A stretch of 64,000 nucleotides of DNA. Origin: Verrucomicrobiota bacterium (GTDB lineage Bacteria; Verrucomicrobiota; Verrucomicrobiia; Chthoniobacterales; Terrimicrobiaceae). The translations under genes and the position numbers were made by a program. Positions 51,576 through 60,248 of this stretch are shown piece after piece; position 1 is the stretch's first letter, and each line of letters begins with the position of its first letter. Below the pieces are notes generated by a model. It was not told the DNA's origin, did no database searches, and saw only the letters and a program-made list of their open reading frames with translations. The stretch spans positions 39,040-103,039 of the forward strand of contig JAPLTG010000035.1 in assembly GCA_026398255.1 (NCBI GenBank), read 5' to 3'.

Positions 51576-51977
51576 TCAAATCACCCCGCGAATTTTGCCC
51601 AGGACATCTCCCGAAATCTCCACCGCCCGGCCCGTCGCAGGCGAAATGTGGCATTTCGTCATCTTTCCCGAAAAAACCTTCCTTCCATCGATCGTCCCCT
51701 CGAACACATACGCCAGCGAGGATTTTCCGGGTAGAAAATCCCCGAGGCGGATTTCGATTTCCTCCCCGAACTGGCACGCACCACAAAAATCCACTTCGCT
51801 TCTCACCACCGGCCAGGCCGAGTCATTAGTGAGAATCGGAATCCCTCGTTCCCGGAAAAATCCATGCTCCGCTTCCTCGACCATCGCCAGCAATCGCGAA
51901 AAGTGCGCGACTCCGGCGGCGTCGGTGTCGGCGAATTCCACGCGGCGTCGGTGGATATGATTGGCGGGGCTTGTCAT
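51576..51977 (-). CDS. menI: 1,4-dihydroxy-2-naphthoyl-CoA thioesterase-like protein (hotdog fold)
   Basis: This hotdog-fold thioesterase probably hydrolyses DHNA-CoA, the step between MenB and MenA. The start MTSPANHIHRRRVEF at 51977 gives 133 residues; the frame continues to 52028. The 4-hydroxybenzoyl-CoA thioesterase motif VEFADTDAAGVAHFSRLLAM has the catalytic Asp at about residue 18. The C-terminal KMTKCHISPATGRAVEIS completes the fold. It is transcribed divergently from menF and sits beside the full men operon, which is the main reason for assigning it to this step. Confidence 0.8.
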   Translation of the reverse strand: MTSPANHIHRRRVEFADTDAAGVAHFSRLLAMVEEAEHGFFRERGIPILTNDSAWPVVRSEVDFCGACQFGEEIEIRLGDFLPGKSSLAYVFEGTIDGRKVFSGKMTKCHISPATGRAVEISGDVLGKIRGVI

Positions 51978-52061
51978 GGCGGCGATGTTGATCTTGTTTA
52001 GGCCGCAATTCGAAATGAATCCACACAACTTTGACGCCCCGGCGAGCGTAACGACTGGGCA

Positions 52062-53393
52062 ATGATACCCGCCGCGCCGTCACAACCTGCCCTCCGCATC
52101 GGGCGGCACAACGACCTTCATGCCCCACACCGCTCCGCTCGCCCGCTGGCCTCGGGCATCCGCCGCATCGAATGGACGCTCGAGGACGAGGGTCTCTTCT
52201 CTCCCCGCTGGCTTGAATGCGCGCCGCTCTTTCCACGATTCTTTTGGCGTTCACGCTCGGGCGGCGACCAAACCCTCGCCATGGGCTCTGCAGCCTTCGG
52301 GAGTCTCGCCGACCTGCTCGAAATCCTCGAAGACGGCGATCCGGGCATCCGCGTTTTTGGTGGCTGCCGCTTTGATGCTGCCTCGCACAACAGCAGTGAT
52401 TGGGCCGATTTTCCTGACGAATATTTCTTCGTTCCAAAAGCCGAGATCATCCGCTCCGGCGGTCGCACCACGCTGGCGGTCAATCTCTCGGATAACGAAA
52501 CCGATCTCTCCGATGTCTCCAATTGGATCGAAAGGCTTGGCGATACCGGCGCGGCACCGCGTCCAGGGGTGCTGACGCGCTGGGACCAACCGAATTTCAC
52601 TGGTTGGGCGGAAGCCGTCGATCGCGCTCTCCAGGAATTCCAATCCGGCCCGCTTGAAAAAGTCGTCCTCGCCCGCAAATCCTGTCTGGAGTTGACGGAA
52701 ACCATCACGCCATTTGCGCTGGTCGAGATTCTCGCAGGCGGCGCGCCGGCGTGTTTTCACTTTTGCCTCCAGCCCACGGCCAACTCCGGTGCCTTTCTCG
52801 GAGCCAGCCCCGAACTCCTTTTCCGCCGCGAAGGCGGGCGCCTTGAAAGTGAAGCCGTCGCCGGCACGCGACCCCGAAGCCTCGATACGGTGGAGGACGA
52901 ACGGCTCGAATCTCAGCTCCTCAAAATGTCCAAGGAGCAACTCGAGCACCGTCTCGTTGTCGATTCGCTCGAGACCACATTCCGCGAACTCTGCGCGGAA
53001 TTTTCCCAAGACACCGCGCCGAGCGTCCTCAAGCTCTCCCGAGTCCAACACCTCCGCACCGCCATTGCTGGTCAACTCAACGACGGGGTGGGGGACGATG
53101 CGATTCTGCGCGCCTTCCATCCCACGCCGGCCACATGCGGTTCACCTTGTGCCGCTGCCGCCCGCTTTATCGCCGAGAATGAACTCTTCGACCGCGGTTG
53201 GTATGCGGGGCCGGTGGGATTTGTTTCCCGCGACGAGGCCGAATTCGCCGTGGCGATCCGCTCGATGCTCTGTCTGGGACGAAAAACCCATGTCTACGCC
53301 GGCGCGGGCATCGTTGATGGTTCCGAGTCCGAGCGCGAGTGGAACGAGTTGGAGGACAAAATCGCCAGCGTTCTTCACCTGCTCGCGCCATGA
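52062..53393 (+). CDS. menF: isochorismate synthase
   Basis: MenF converts chorismate to isochorismate, the first committed step to menaquinone. The 443-residue protein has the chorismate-binding domain in its C-terminal two thirds: LEKVVLARKSCLEL with the catalytic Lys, then FLGASPELLFRREGGRLESE and EAVAGTRPRS. HPTPATCGSPCAAAARFI carries the substrate-binding Thr-Cys-Gly region, and WYAGPVGFVSRDEAEFAVAI precedes the magnesium-binding Glu in SEREWNELEDKI. It overlaps menD by 4 nt and opens the plus-strand operon. Confidence 0.93.
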   Translation: MIPAAPSQPALRIGRHNDLHAPHRSARPLASGIRRIEWTLEDEGLFSPRWLECAPLFPRFFWRSRSGGDQTLAMGSAAFGSLADLLEILEDGDPGIRVFGGCRFDAASHNSSDWADFPDEYFFVPKAEIIRSGGRTTLAVNLSDNETDLSDVSNWIERLGDTGAAPRPGVLTRWDQPNFTGWAEAVDRALQEFQSGPLEKVVLARKSCLELTETITPFALVEILAGGAPACFHFCLQPTANSGAFLGASPELLFRREGGRLESEAVAGTRPRSLDTVEDERLESQLLKMSKEQLEHRLVVDSLETTFRELCAEFSQDTAPSVLKLSRVQHLRTAIAGQLNDGVGDDAILRAFHPTPATCGSPCAAAARFIAENELFDRGWYAGPVGFVSRDEAEFAVAIRSMLCLGRKTHVYAGAGIVDGSESEREWNELEDKIASVLHLLAP

Positions 53394-55069
53394 CCTCGAA
53401 CCGCACTTGGGGCCGAGCCATCGTTTGCGGACTTCAAAAACTCGGAGCCGGGCGTGTTTTCATCAGCCCCGGAGCCCGCGGATCGGCTCTGGTGGCCGCT
53501 GTCGCCGAGGAGGGAATCGATTTCACGATCCACTATGACGAGCGCGGAATGTCGTTCGCAGCGCTCGGTTGGGCCATGGCCACAGGTCGCCCGGCGGTCT
53601 GCATCACCACCAGCGGATCGGCCGTCGCCAACCTCCTCCCAGCCTGTGTCGAGGCCTTTCACTCGGGCATTCCGCTGATTTTTGTCACCGCCGACCGTCC
53701 CCCAGAACTTCGCGGCACGGGGGCGAATCAAACCATCCACCAGCCTGGAATTTTCGGCTCCTTCGTGCGGGCGGAAGTCGATCTCCCTTGCCCCGGCGAC
53801 TTAGCCGCACTCCCCGCCATTCTGGAAAACCTCGCCGCCTCCGCGACCGGCGAAAACCCCTGTCCGGTTCACTTGAATGTTCCGTTCCCCGAGCCCGTTC
53901 TGCCCGATCTTTCAGCTGACGTCGAATTCACGCCTAGCGAGGAGGGCTCTGCTTGTCAGAGCCGGATCGGTGTTGCTGCGAATGTCTCCCCGGACCTGAC
54001 AAGCAGGTCCCTCCTCGGCCATTTTTTCGATTCCCCCCACGGCGTCATTCTCGTTGGACGCCTCCCTCTCGCCGAACAACCTGACGCCGCGCTCCTGCTC
54101 GATCTCTCGAACCGCCTCGGCTGGCCCTTGATCGCCGACGCCCTCTCTGGCGCGAGGCAACTTCCCGGTGTCATCGGCCACGCCGACTGGATTCTCCAAA
54201 GTCGAAATGTTCCCGCGCCCGAGCGAGTCCTTCATTTCGGCGGAAGTCTCGTCTCCAAGCGCCTCGGCGAATGGATGGTGAACTGTCGTGGCGAAAATTA
54301 TCTCCAAGTCCGCCGCTTTCCCGAAAACCTCGACCCTTGGCACCAATCGCCAACTCTCCTCCGTGCTGGCATTCCCGAGTTTCTGGATTTCCTTTCCATC
54401 CAACCCCAATCGGGTTGGCGGGATGTCTGGATCGAGGCCAACCAAGCCGTTGCCGAAATTCTTAGCGAGGTTTTGGACACAAACCAACTCTCCGAACCCG
54501 CCATCGCCCGCGTCGTCGCTGCGAACTCCTCTCTTCTCTTCCTCGGAAATTCCATGCCGATTCGGGATTTCAATTCCTGCGTTGAAACCGAATCCTCGGT
54601 CTTCACCCAAATCCTCGGAAACAGAGGCGCGAGCGGCATCGACGGCAACATCGCCACGATCGCAGGGATTTCCTCGGGCTCGGGAAAACCCGTCACCGCC
54701 CTCGTTGGAGACCTGACCCTTCTTCACGATCTCAACTCCCTCGCGCTCCTGCGCAGCGAACCGGTTTCGCTCGTGGTGGTGAACAACGACGGCGGTGGAA
54801 TCTTCCAATTCCTCCCCCTTGGAATCGATCCTGACGAACGAGAGAGGTTTTGGGAAACGCCCCACGGCATGGATTTTTCAAACGCTGCCGCACAGTTTGG
54901 CCTCGAATATTACCGACCCACTGACATCGCTGAGTTGGCCGAGTTGTTGTCCCAGTCGCCGCTTCGCGCGCGCCTCATCGAATGCCGCACCGACCGCGCC
55001 GCCAACCACGCGCTGCATTTGGAGATTGCGCGAAAAGTCGCTACGCGGGAGTGGAAATGGACGCGCTGA
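53390..55069 (+). CDS. menD: SEPHCHC synthase (menaquinone pathway), with in-frame repeat
   Basis: MenD is a thiamine-diphosphate enzyme that joins 2-oxoglutarate and isochorismate. From MTSNRTWGRAIVCGLQKLG at 53390 the protein is 559 residues. Family features include VFISPGARGSALVAAVAEEG, HYDERGMSFAALGWA with the TPP glutamate, GTGANQTIHQPGIFG and RGASGIDGNIATIAGIS near the TPP pyrophosphate site. About residues 184-210 (starting EEGSACQSR) are encoded by a palindromic repeat whose other copy is intergenic at 24333. The insert lies near the junction of the PYR and central domains, where it may be tolerated. It overlaps menH by 13 nt. Confidence 0.94.
   Translation: MTSNRTWGRAIVCGLQKLGAGRVFISPGARGSALVAAVAEEGIDFTIHYDERGMSFAALGWAMATGRPAVCITTSGSAVANLLPACVEAFHSGIPLIFVTADRPPELRGTGANQTIHQPGIFGSFVRAEVDLPCPGDLAALPAILENLAASATGENPCPVHLNVPFPEPVLPDLSADVEFTPSEEGSACQSRIGVAANVSPDLTSRSLLGHFFDSPHGVILVGRLPLAEQPDAALLLDLSNRLGWPLIADALSGARQLPGVIGHADWILQSRNVPAPERVLHFGGSLVSKRLGEWMVNCRGENYLQVRRFPENLDPWHQSPTLLRAGIPEFLDFLSIQPQSGWRDVWIEANQAVAEILSEVLDTNQLSEPAIARVVAANSSLLFLGNSMPIRDFNSCVETESSVFTQILGNRGASGIDGNIATIAGISSGSGKPVTALVGDLTLLHDLNSLALLRSEPVSLVVVNNDGGGIFQFLPLGIDPDERERFWETPHGMDFSNAAAQFGLEYYRPTDIAELAELLSQSPLRARLIECRTDRAANHALHLEIARKVATREWKWTR
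53938..54017 (+). repeat. palindromic repeat element, copy B, in frame within menD
   Basis: The ends CGAGGAGGG and CCCTCCTCG pair, and the inner arms CTGCTTGTCAG and CTGACAAGCAG extend the palindrome to nearly 20 bp with two mismatches. The part from AGGAGGG to CTCCTCG is 78 nt, the same as intergenic copy A, i.e. exactly 26 codons. It adds no stop codon in the menD frame. The centres of the two copies differ, so only the palindromic arms are conserved. Confidence 0.85.
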
Positions 55070-55866
55070 AATTTCAAATCCTCGGCGCAAAAAGCGGTCC
55101 CGCGCTGGTGTGCCTTCATGGATTTCTGGGAACCGGTTCGAATTGGCTGCCGTTTGCGGAAGAAATTCTCCGCCTGCGCTCCGATGCCCAAATCCTCCTG
55201 CCTGACCTGCCCGGTCATGGAGAGTCTGTTTCGATCTCGCCCGAAAACTTCGTCGAGCGTCTTACGGCGACACTGGTCTCCGCCGCTATCCCACGCGCTG
55301 CCCTCGCGGGCTACTCGCTCGGTGGTCGCCTCGCACTCTCGGCCGCGCTGAGCCAACCCGATCGCTTCCCAGTCTTCCTTGGAATTTCCACCACGGCTGG
55401 AATCGAATCCCCCGAGGAAAGAAAATCCCGCCGCGAAGCCGATGCCCAGCTCGCCATGCGTCTTCGTCAGGATTCCTTCGAGTCCTTTCTTCACGATTGG
55501 TGGAATTTTCCGATCTTCGATTCACCAAAGAAAAAAAACTCCGCCAATTTCCTCGCCTCCCGCAGAACTCAAAACCCCGCCGCACTGGCCGAGGTTTTAG
55601 AGAAATGGAGCCCGGGCGTTTTGCCCTCTCTCTGGAACGAACTTCCTGCCTATCTCGGCGACGCCCTCCTTCTCGCCGGCGAGGCTGATTCGAAATACTC
55701 CCTTCTCGCCCGCCGCATGGCGGAATCCTTCCGCTTTGCCAAAACCCAAATCCTCCCCGGCTGCGGCCACCGCCTGTTAGAGGAAGCGCCGCTCGAACTC
55801 GCCCGCGCGGTGGCGGACTTTTTGCCCGCCAACTTCCGCATTGGCCCGTCCACGCCCCCTCGTTAA
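55057..55866 (+). CDS. menH: alpha/beta hydrolase, SHCHC synthase-like
   Basis: MenH eliminates pyruvate from SEPHCHC to give SHCHC. The start MDALKFQILGAKSG at 55057 lies inside the end of menD; the product is 269 residues. The nucleophile elbow is GYSLGGRLALSAAL with Ser near residue 89. LVCLHGFLGTGSNWLPFAEE provides the oxyanion region, DLPGHGES follows, and the catalytic His is in ILPGCGHRLLEEAPLELA. Position between menD and menB supports MenH over a generic hydrolase. Confidence 0.88.
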   Translation: MDALKFQILGAKSGPALVCLHGFLGTGSNWLPFAEEILRLRSDAQILLPDLPGHGESVSISPENFVERLTATLVSAAIPRAALAGYSLGGRLALSAALSQPDRFPVFLGISTTAGIESPEERKSRREADAQLAMRLRQDSFESFLHDWWNFPIFDSPKKKNSANFLASRRTQNPAALAEVLEKWSPGVLPSLWNELPAYLGDALLLAGEADSKYSLLARRMAESFRFAKTQILPGCGHRLLEEAPLELARAVADFLPANFRIGPSTPPR

Positions 55867-55875
55867 TTTCGCGCC

Positions 55876-56700
55876 ATGAAACCCGCCTGCGATTGGAAAC
55901 CCGCCGGAACCTTTGAGGACATCCGCTACGAAAAAGCCGAAGGCATCGCGAAGATCACCATCAACCGCCCTGAGCGCCGCAACGCCTTCCGTCCACTCAC
56001 CGTCGAGGAAATGCGCCGCGCGTTGCAAGAGGCCCGCGATGATTCCTCGATCGGTGTCATCATCCTCACCGGCGAGGGAGAGCACGCCTTCTGCTCCGGC
56101 GGCGACCAGAAAATCCGGGGCGACGCCGGCTACGCCGATGGCCACGGCGTCGAGCGCCTCAATGTCCTCGATTTCCAGCGTGAGATTCGCAACTGCCCGA
56201 AGCCCGTCATCGCCATGGTTGCAGGCTGGGCGGTTGGGGGCGGCCATGTGCTTCATGTCGTGTGCGACCTCACCATTGCCGCTGACAACGCCAAGTTCGG
56301 CCAGACCGGCCCGCGCGTGGGGTCGTTCGACGGAGGATTTGGCTCGAGCTACCTCGCTCGGATCGTGGGACAAAAAAAAGCCCGTGAGATTTGGTTTCTC
56401 TGCCGCACCTACGACGCCCAGCAGGCCCTCGACATGGGGCTCGTCAACACCGTCGTCCCCTACGCCGATCTCGAAAGCGAGACGGTCAAATGGTGCCGCG
56501 AGATTTTGGAAAAATCTCCGCTCGCCATTCGCTGTCTCAAAGCTGCGATGAACGCTGATTGCGACGGCCAAGCCGGGCTTCAGGAACTTGCCGGGAACGC
56601 CACGCTCCTCTACTACATGAGCGAGGAGGGGCAAGAGGGCCGGAATGCTTTTGTCGAAAAACGCAAACCTGACTTCAGCAAATTCCCCAAGCGCCCGTGA
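55876..56700 (+). CDS. menB: 1,4-dihydroxy-2-naphthoyl-CoA synthase
   Basis: MenB is a crotonase-fold enzyme that closes the naphthoate ring. The 274-residue protein has [20 protein letters not shown], the oxyanion-hole region [20 protein letters not shown], and [40 protein letters not shown] is specific to MenB. It lies 9 nt after menH and overlaps menA by 4 nt. Confidence 0.97.
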   Translation: MKPACDWKPAGTFEDIRYEKAEGIAKITINRPERRNAFRPLTVEEMRRALQEARDDSSIGVIILTGEGEHAFCSGGDQKIRGDAGYADGHGVERLNVLDFQREIRNCPKPVIAMVAGWAVGGGHVLHVVCDLTIAADNAKFGQTGPRVGSFDGGFGSSYLARIVGQKKAREIWFLCRTYDAQQALDMGLVNTVVPYADLESETVKWCREILEKSPLAIRCLKAAMNADCDGQAGLQELAGNATLLYYMSEEGQEGRNAFVEKRKPDFSKFPKRP

Positions 56701-57572
56701 GCGCCACGCTCAAAGCCTGGGTGCTCGCGAGTCGCCCGAAAACCCTGTTCGCTGCCGTCGCGCCGGTTCTCCTCGGCAGTGCCTTGGCATTCTCGCAATC
56801 GAAGGGAAACCTTGCCGCCGCGCTCGCCGCCTTGTTCGGGGCGATTTGCATCCAGATCGCCACGAATCTCGCGAATGACTACTGGGACGCCAAAAAAGGC
56901 GCCGACACCGCTGACCGCCTCGGCCCGGTGCGCGTCACCGCCTCAGGCTTGCTCCAACCCCGCACTGTTTTTCTCGGGATGGTTTTCTTTTTCCTCCTCG
57001 CCACCGCAGCGGGGGTTTTTCTGACGCTCCGCGCTGGCTGGCCTGTGGTGGCAATCGGTGTGGCCTCGATCCTTTTCGGAATTCTCTACACCGCCGGACC
57101 ATTCTCGCTGGCCTACCTCGGACTCGGCGAGGTTTTCACTTTTCTCTTCTTCGGGCTAGTGGCCACGGCGGGAACCTATTTCGTGCAAGCGCTGAGCTAT
57201 TCCTCCGATGCCGTTCTGCTCGGCGTCATGCCGGGTTGCTATTCCGTCGTCCTGATTGCCCTAAACAATCTCCGCGACCGCGCCACCGATCAGCGGGTGA
57301 ATAAAAAAACGCTCGCCGTCCGCTTTGGTGAAAAGTTTGCCCGCATCGAAATCCTCTTCTTCCTTTTCGTGCCTTCCATCGTTCCGCTTTTCGTTCTCCA
57401 ATTCCACGGCGGGGGCTGGCTCTGCGCCATGGCGGCCTTTCTCTCGGCGCTCCGCGTTGGTGGCCCATTGGTCCGCCTTCGCGATCCCCGTGTGATCAAT
57501 GACCTCCTGCCTCATTCCGGAACCTCCAGTCTGTTTCTTGCGATCTTGGTTTCGGTATTTCTGCTGATGTGA
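56697..57572 (+). CDS. menA: 1,4-dihydroxy-2-naphthoate polyprenyltransferase
   Basis: MenA attaches the prenyl side chain to DHNA in the membrane. The 291-residue protein starts at a GTG that overlaps the menB stop (GTGA). The first prenyl-diphosphate motif is in [20 protein letters not shown] and the second in [20 protein letters not shown]. Eight or nine membrane helices are visible. menC follows with a 4-nt overlap. Confidence 0.95.
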   Translation: MSATLKAWVLASRPKTLFAAVAPVLLGSALAFSQSKGNLAAALAALFGAICIQIATNLANDYWDAKKGADTADRLGPVRVTASGLLQPRTVFLGMVFFFLLATAAGVFLTLRAGWPVVAIGVASILFGILYTAGPFSLAYLGLGEVFTFLFFGLVATAGTYFVQALSYSSDAVLLGVMPGCYSVVLIALNNLRDRATDQRVNKKTLAVRFGEKFARIEILFFLFVPSIVPLFVLQFHGGGWLCAMAAFLSALRVGGPLVRLRDPRVINDLLPHSGTSSLFLAILVSVFLLM

Positions 57573-58486
57573 ATCCTCCGCGCGCCTATCTCTACCGCCT
57601 CCCGCTCAAGGATGCTGGAAGTCGTGAGGGGATTTTGCTTCGCCAAGGAAACCGCTGGGGAGACGCCGCTCCGCTACCCGGTTGGAGTCGCGAAACTCTC
57701 GAGGAGGTGAAGCGATGTCTGCATGGCTCCGAGGATTTCGTCCCCGCCTCGCTTCGAAGTGCTCGCGAGGCGTTGGTGGGGGATTGGGTGTCCCTCCGAA
57801 AAGAAGTCCCGCTCAATGCCCTTCTGGATGGAAATGCCGACCAAATCCTCGCCGGAGCGGTTCGTGCCTATCGCGAGGGTTGCGGTTGCCTTAAAATCAA
57901 AACCTCGCGCATCGACTCGGCGCATCTTGCAGATTTGGTCGGAGACATCACCCGCGAGACTCAAGGTCTTTGCCAACTCCGCCTGGATCCCAACCGCTCA
58001 TGGGCTTTTGAGGAAACTCTCCGCATCGCGGAAAGCCTGCAGGAATTTCCAATCGAGTATTTCGAGGAGCCTTTGGCCGACGCCCAACGCCTTCCGGAGT
58101 TGATCTCCCGTTCGGGGTCTCCCATTGCTCTGGACGAAACCCTTCGCGAAATCTCCCCTGCTGATTTGGCGAAATTTCAGGGAGCCGCAGCCTTGGTTTT
58201 AAAGCCCACTCTCATGGGAGGCTTCGAGCATTGCCGCCAATTTGCTCTCGAAGGCGAACGCCTTGGAATGGCCTCGGTCGTGAGCGCCGCTTACGAGTCT
58301 GGTGTGGGAATTCACGCCCTCGGACGATTCGCCGCCTCCCTTTCTAGGATTTTCGCTGCGGGTCTCGACACCTACTCCCGCCTGCAGTCGGATGTTCTTA
58401 CGAATCGCTTGGATCTTTCAGGCTTTGTGTTCCGCGCCGATCAACCGCTTCCTGCCATCGATGAATCCCGACTCGTTCTTCTCTGA
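57569..58486 (+). CDS. menC: o-succinylbenzoate synthase
   Basis: MenC dehydrates SHCHC to o-succinylbenzoate; it is in the enolase superfamily. The 305-residue protein begins at a GTG ([20 protein letters not shown]). The catalytic Lys pair is in CLKIKTS at about residue 110. The metal ligands follow as RLDPNRSWAFEET, EYFEEPL and PIALDETLRE, and the second catalytic Lys is in AALVLKPTLMGGF. The C-terminus overlaps the start of menE by 26 nt. Confidence 0.94.
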   Translation: MNPPRAYLYRLPLKDAGSREGILLRQGNRWGDAAPLPGWSRETLEEVKRCLHGSEDFVPASLRSAREALVGDWVSLRKEVPLNALLDGNADQILAGAVRAYREGCGCLKIKTSRIDSAHLADLVGDITRETQGLCQLRLDPNRSWAFEETLRIAESLQEFPIEYFEEPLADAQRLPELISRSGSPIALDETLREISPADLAKFQGAAALVLKPTLMGGFEHCRQFALEGERLGMASVVSAAYESGVGIHALGRFAASLSRIFAAGLDTYSRLQSDVLTNRLDLSGFVFRADQPLPAIDESRLVLL

Positions 58487-59786
58487 CCTCGCCCGATTTG
58501 GGGATGAGCCGGCATTGATCGACCGCACGAGCGGACGCGTGATCCGTTACTCGGAGTTGGAGCAATCCTTGTCCGTCACGCCGGGAGGAGTTGTGGCGAC
58601 TTGGGCCAAAACCTCACTGGATCATCTCTTGGTTCTTCTCGGCGCGCTGCGGCGAGGGGCTTTGGTTGCCCCGATTTCCCATCGCTTGCCTCGTGAGGAG
58701 GCGATCCGTCGCGCCCAAAACCTCGGAGCGACTGTTTTTTATTCAAGGAGTGTGGGCGTCCCGCCCACCTTCGAACAACTCCCCACTGGGGGCGGGATGC
58801 CCGCTCTCCTTGAGCAACCCGGCACGCTCATCCACACCTCCGGCTCGAGTGGTCATCCGCGCGTTGTTTACCACGACCTCGCCGCCCACATCGCCAATGC
58901 CGAAGGCTCGGCGCATCGACTTCCGTTGGAGCCGGGATGCGGGTGGTTGCTCCAACTTCCCTTGAACCATGTCAGCGGTTTTTCGATCGCGATTCGTTGC
59001 TTGCTCTCTGGCGCGGCTGTTGTTTTTTCCGATTCCGAAAATGCGACCGAGGACGAGGCTGTCACACACCTCTCTCTCGTTCCCACACAGCTTCAACGTA
59101 TGCTCGACTCTGGTGCTCCGCTGGATCGACTTCAGGCCGTTCTGGTAGGCGGGGGTCCGACTTCAAGCACCCTCGTCGAGCGGGCGATTTGCGCCGGCGT
59201 CCCGCTCCACCTCACTTATGGAATGACGGAATCCGCATCGCAGATTTGCACAACGGAGCGTTTGGTTGAGACGCCAAATCCTCTCCACGCCGGCGCCCCG
59301 CTTCTAGGGCGCGAGGTTCGGATTTCTCAGGATGGGGTAATTCAAATTCGTGGTCCTATTCTCGCCAAAAAATCTCTCGGGCCGGAGGGACTCTGGAAGG
59401 ATTTGGCGGATGCCGAGGGGTGGTTTTCAACCGGCGACCTTGGAGCCTTCACTGCCGAGGGGAATCTCGTGATCCATGGCCGCCGTGACCGTTTGATCAT
59501 CTCCGGCGGCGAAAACATTCAGCCTGAGGCCATCGAAGCGGCACTCCTCGAAATCTCGGGCATCCGCCGCGCGGTGGTGGTTGGGAAATCCCATCCCGAA
59601 TTTGGCGAACGCCCCGTCGCCTTTCTCGCTGGAGATTTCGAGACCTCCGAGGTCCGCCAATTCCTCTCCTGTCGGCTGGAGCGATTCGCAATTCCCCGAA
59701 GTTTCAACCCCTGGCCAATCGCAGTCGGGGAGGATTTGGCGAAGCTGGATTTTGGTTTTTTCAAGCGGCTTGCCGACCGGATTTAG
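58461..59786 (+). CDS. menE: o-succinylbenzoate--CoA ligase, with in-frame repeat
   Basis: MenE activates o-succinylbenzoate with ATP and CoA. The start MNPDSFFSDLARFGDEPALI at 58461 gives 441 residues; the frame is open upstream inside menC. The adenylate-forming motifs are HTSGSSGHPRVV (P-loop like), LTYGMTESAS, WFSTGDLGAFTAEGNLVIHG and RRDRLIISGGENIQPEAIEA. Residues from about 95 to 117 (RSVGVPPTFEQLPTGGGMPA) derive from a palindromic repeat of a different type from that in menD. It closes the operon. Confidence 0.92.
   Translation: MNPDSFFSDLARFGDEPALIDRTSGRVIRYSELEQSLSVTPGGVVATWAKTSLDHLLVLLGALRRGALVAPISHRLPREEAIRRAQNLGATVFYSRSVGVPPTFEQLPTGGGMPALLEQPGTLIHTSGSSGHPRVVYHDLAAHIANAEGSAHRLPLEPGCGWLLQLPLNHVSGFSIAIRCLLSGAAVVFSDSENATEDEAVTHLSLVPTQLQRMLDSGAPLDRLQAVLVGGGPTSSTLVERAICAGVPLHLTYGMTESASQICTTERLVETPNPLHAGAPLLGREVRISQDGVIQIRGPILAKKSLGPEGLWKDLADAEGWFSTGDLGAFTAEGNLVIHGRRDRLIISGGENIQPEAIEAALLEISGIRRAVVVGKSHPEFGERPVAFLAGDFETSEVRQFLSCRLERFAIPRSFNPWPIAVGEDLAKLDFGFFKRLADRI
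58744..58812 (+). repeat. second palindromic element type, in frame within menE
   Basis: The 23-nt left arm at 58744-58766 (starts CAAGGAGTGTGGGCG) is an inverted copy of the right arm at 58790-58812 (ends GCCCGCTCTCCTTG) with three mismatches. The arms flank a 23-nt centre. The whole is 69 nt, or 23 codons, and keeps the menE frame open. A sequence comparison with menE homologues would show whether this stretch is extra. Confidence 0.8.
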
Positions 59787-59807
59787 CAGCTGGTAGTTTC
59801 GGCTCCT

Positions 59808-60248
59808 ATGAAATTCCTCGCTTCCAGCTTCGTTGTTCTTTTCCTCGCCGGATGCCTCTCCTCGCCGATCTCCAGCTCCGGCGGAATCGGGGCAGTGACT
59901 GTCAAAAACACTTCCCCTGATCGTGTGATTTCAGCGGCACAAACGGTTTTTTCTGGTCGCGGCTACACGCTTTCCGAATCCAACTACCCCGAATCGATCT
60001 CGTTTGATAAACCCGCGGGAGGTTTTGGCAACGCAATGTGGGGAAGCTACGGCGCCCCGCAATCGATTCGCGTGAAGATTCAAATGGTGGCGATTCCTAT
60101 GACCTCCGACATTCGCTTGGAGCCGCGCGTTTGCAGCGTGACCGATGCCGGGGAGGCGGGATTCGACAGCGAGCGGCCTTTGATGGGGCTTTGGAATGCC
60201 GAGTTCGGGCCGATGCTGAAGCAGGTCGCAGGCCTTGCCGGAAATTAG
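59808..60248 (+). CDS. putative lipoprotein
   Basis: The 146-residue precursor has a lipoprotein signal peptide with the lipobox LFLAGC, so Cys16 would be lipidated. The mature part has GAVTVKNTSPDRVISAAQTV and YTLSESNYPESISFDKPAGG, with no known domain that I recognise. The final stop shares bases with the stop of potB on the other strand. It follows menE by about 20 nt and may be carried on its transcript. Confidence 0.8.
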   Translation: MKFLASSFVVLFLAGCLSSPISSSGGIGAVTVKNTSPDRVISAAQTVFSGRGYTLSESNYPESISFDKPAGGFGNAMWGSYGAPQSIRVKIQMVAIPMTSDIRLEPRVCSVTDAGEAGFDSERPLMGLWNAEFGPMLKQVAGLAGN

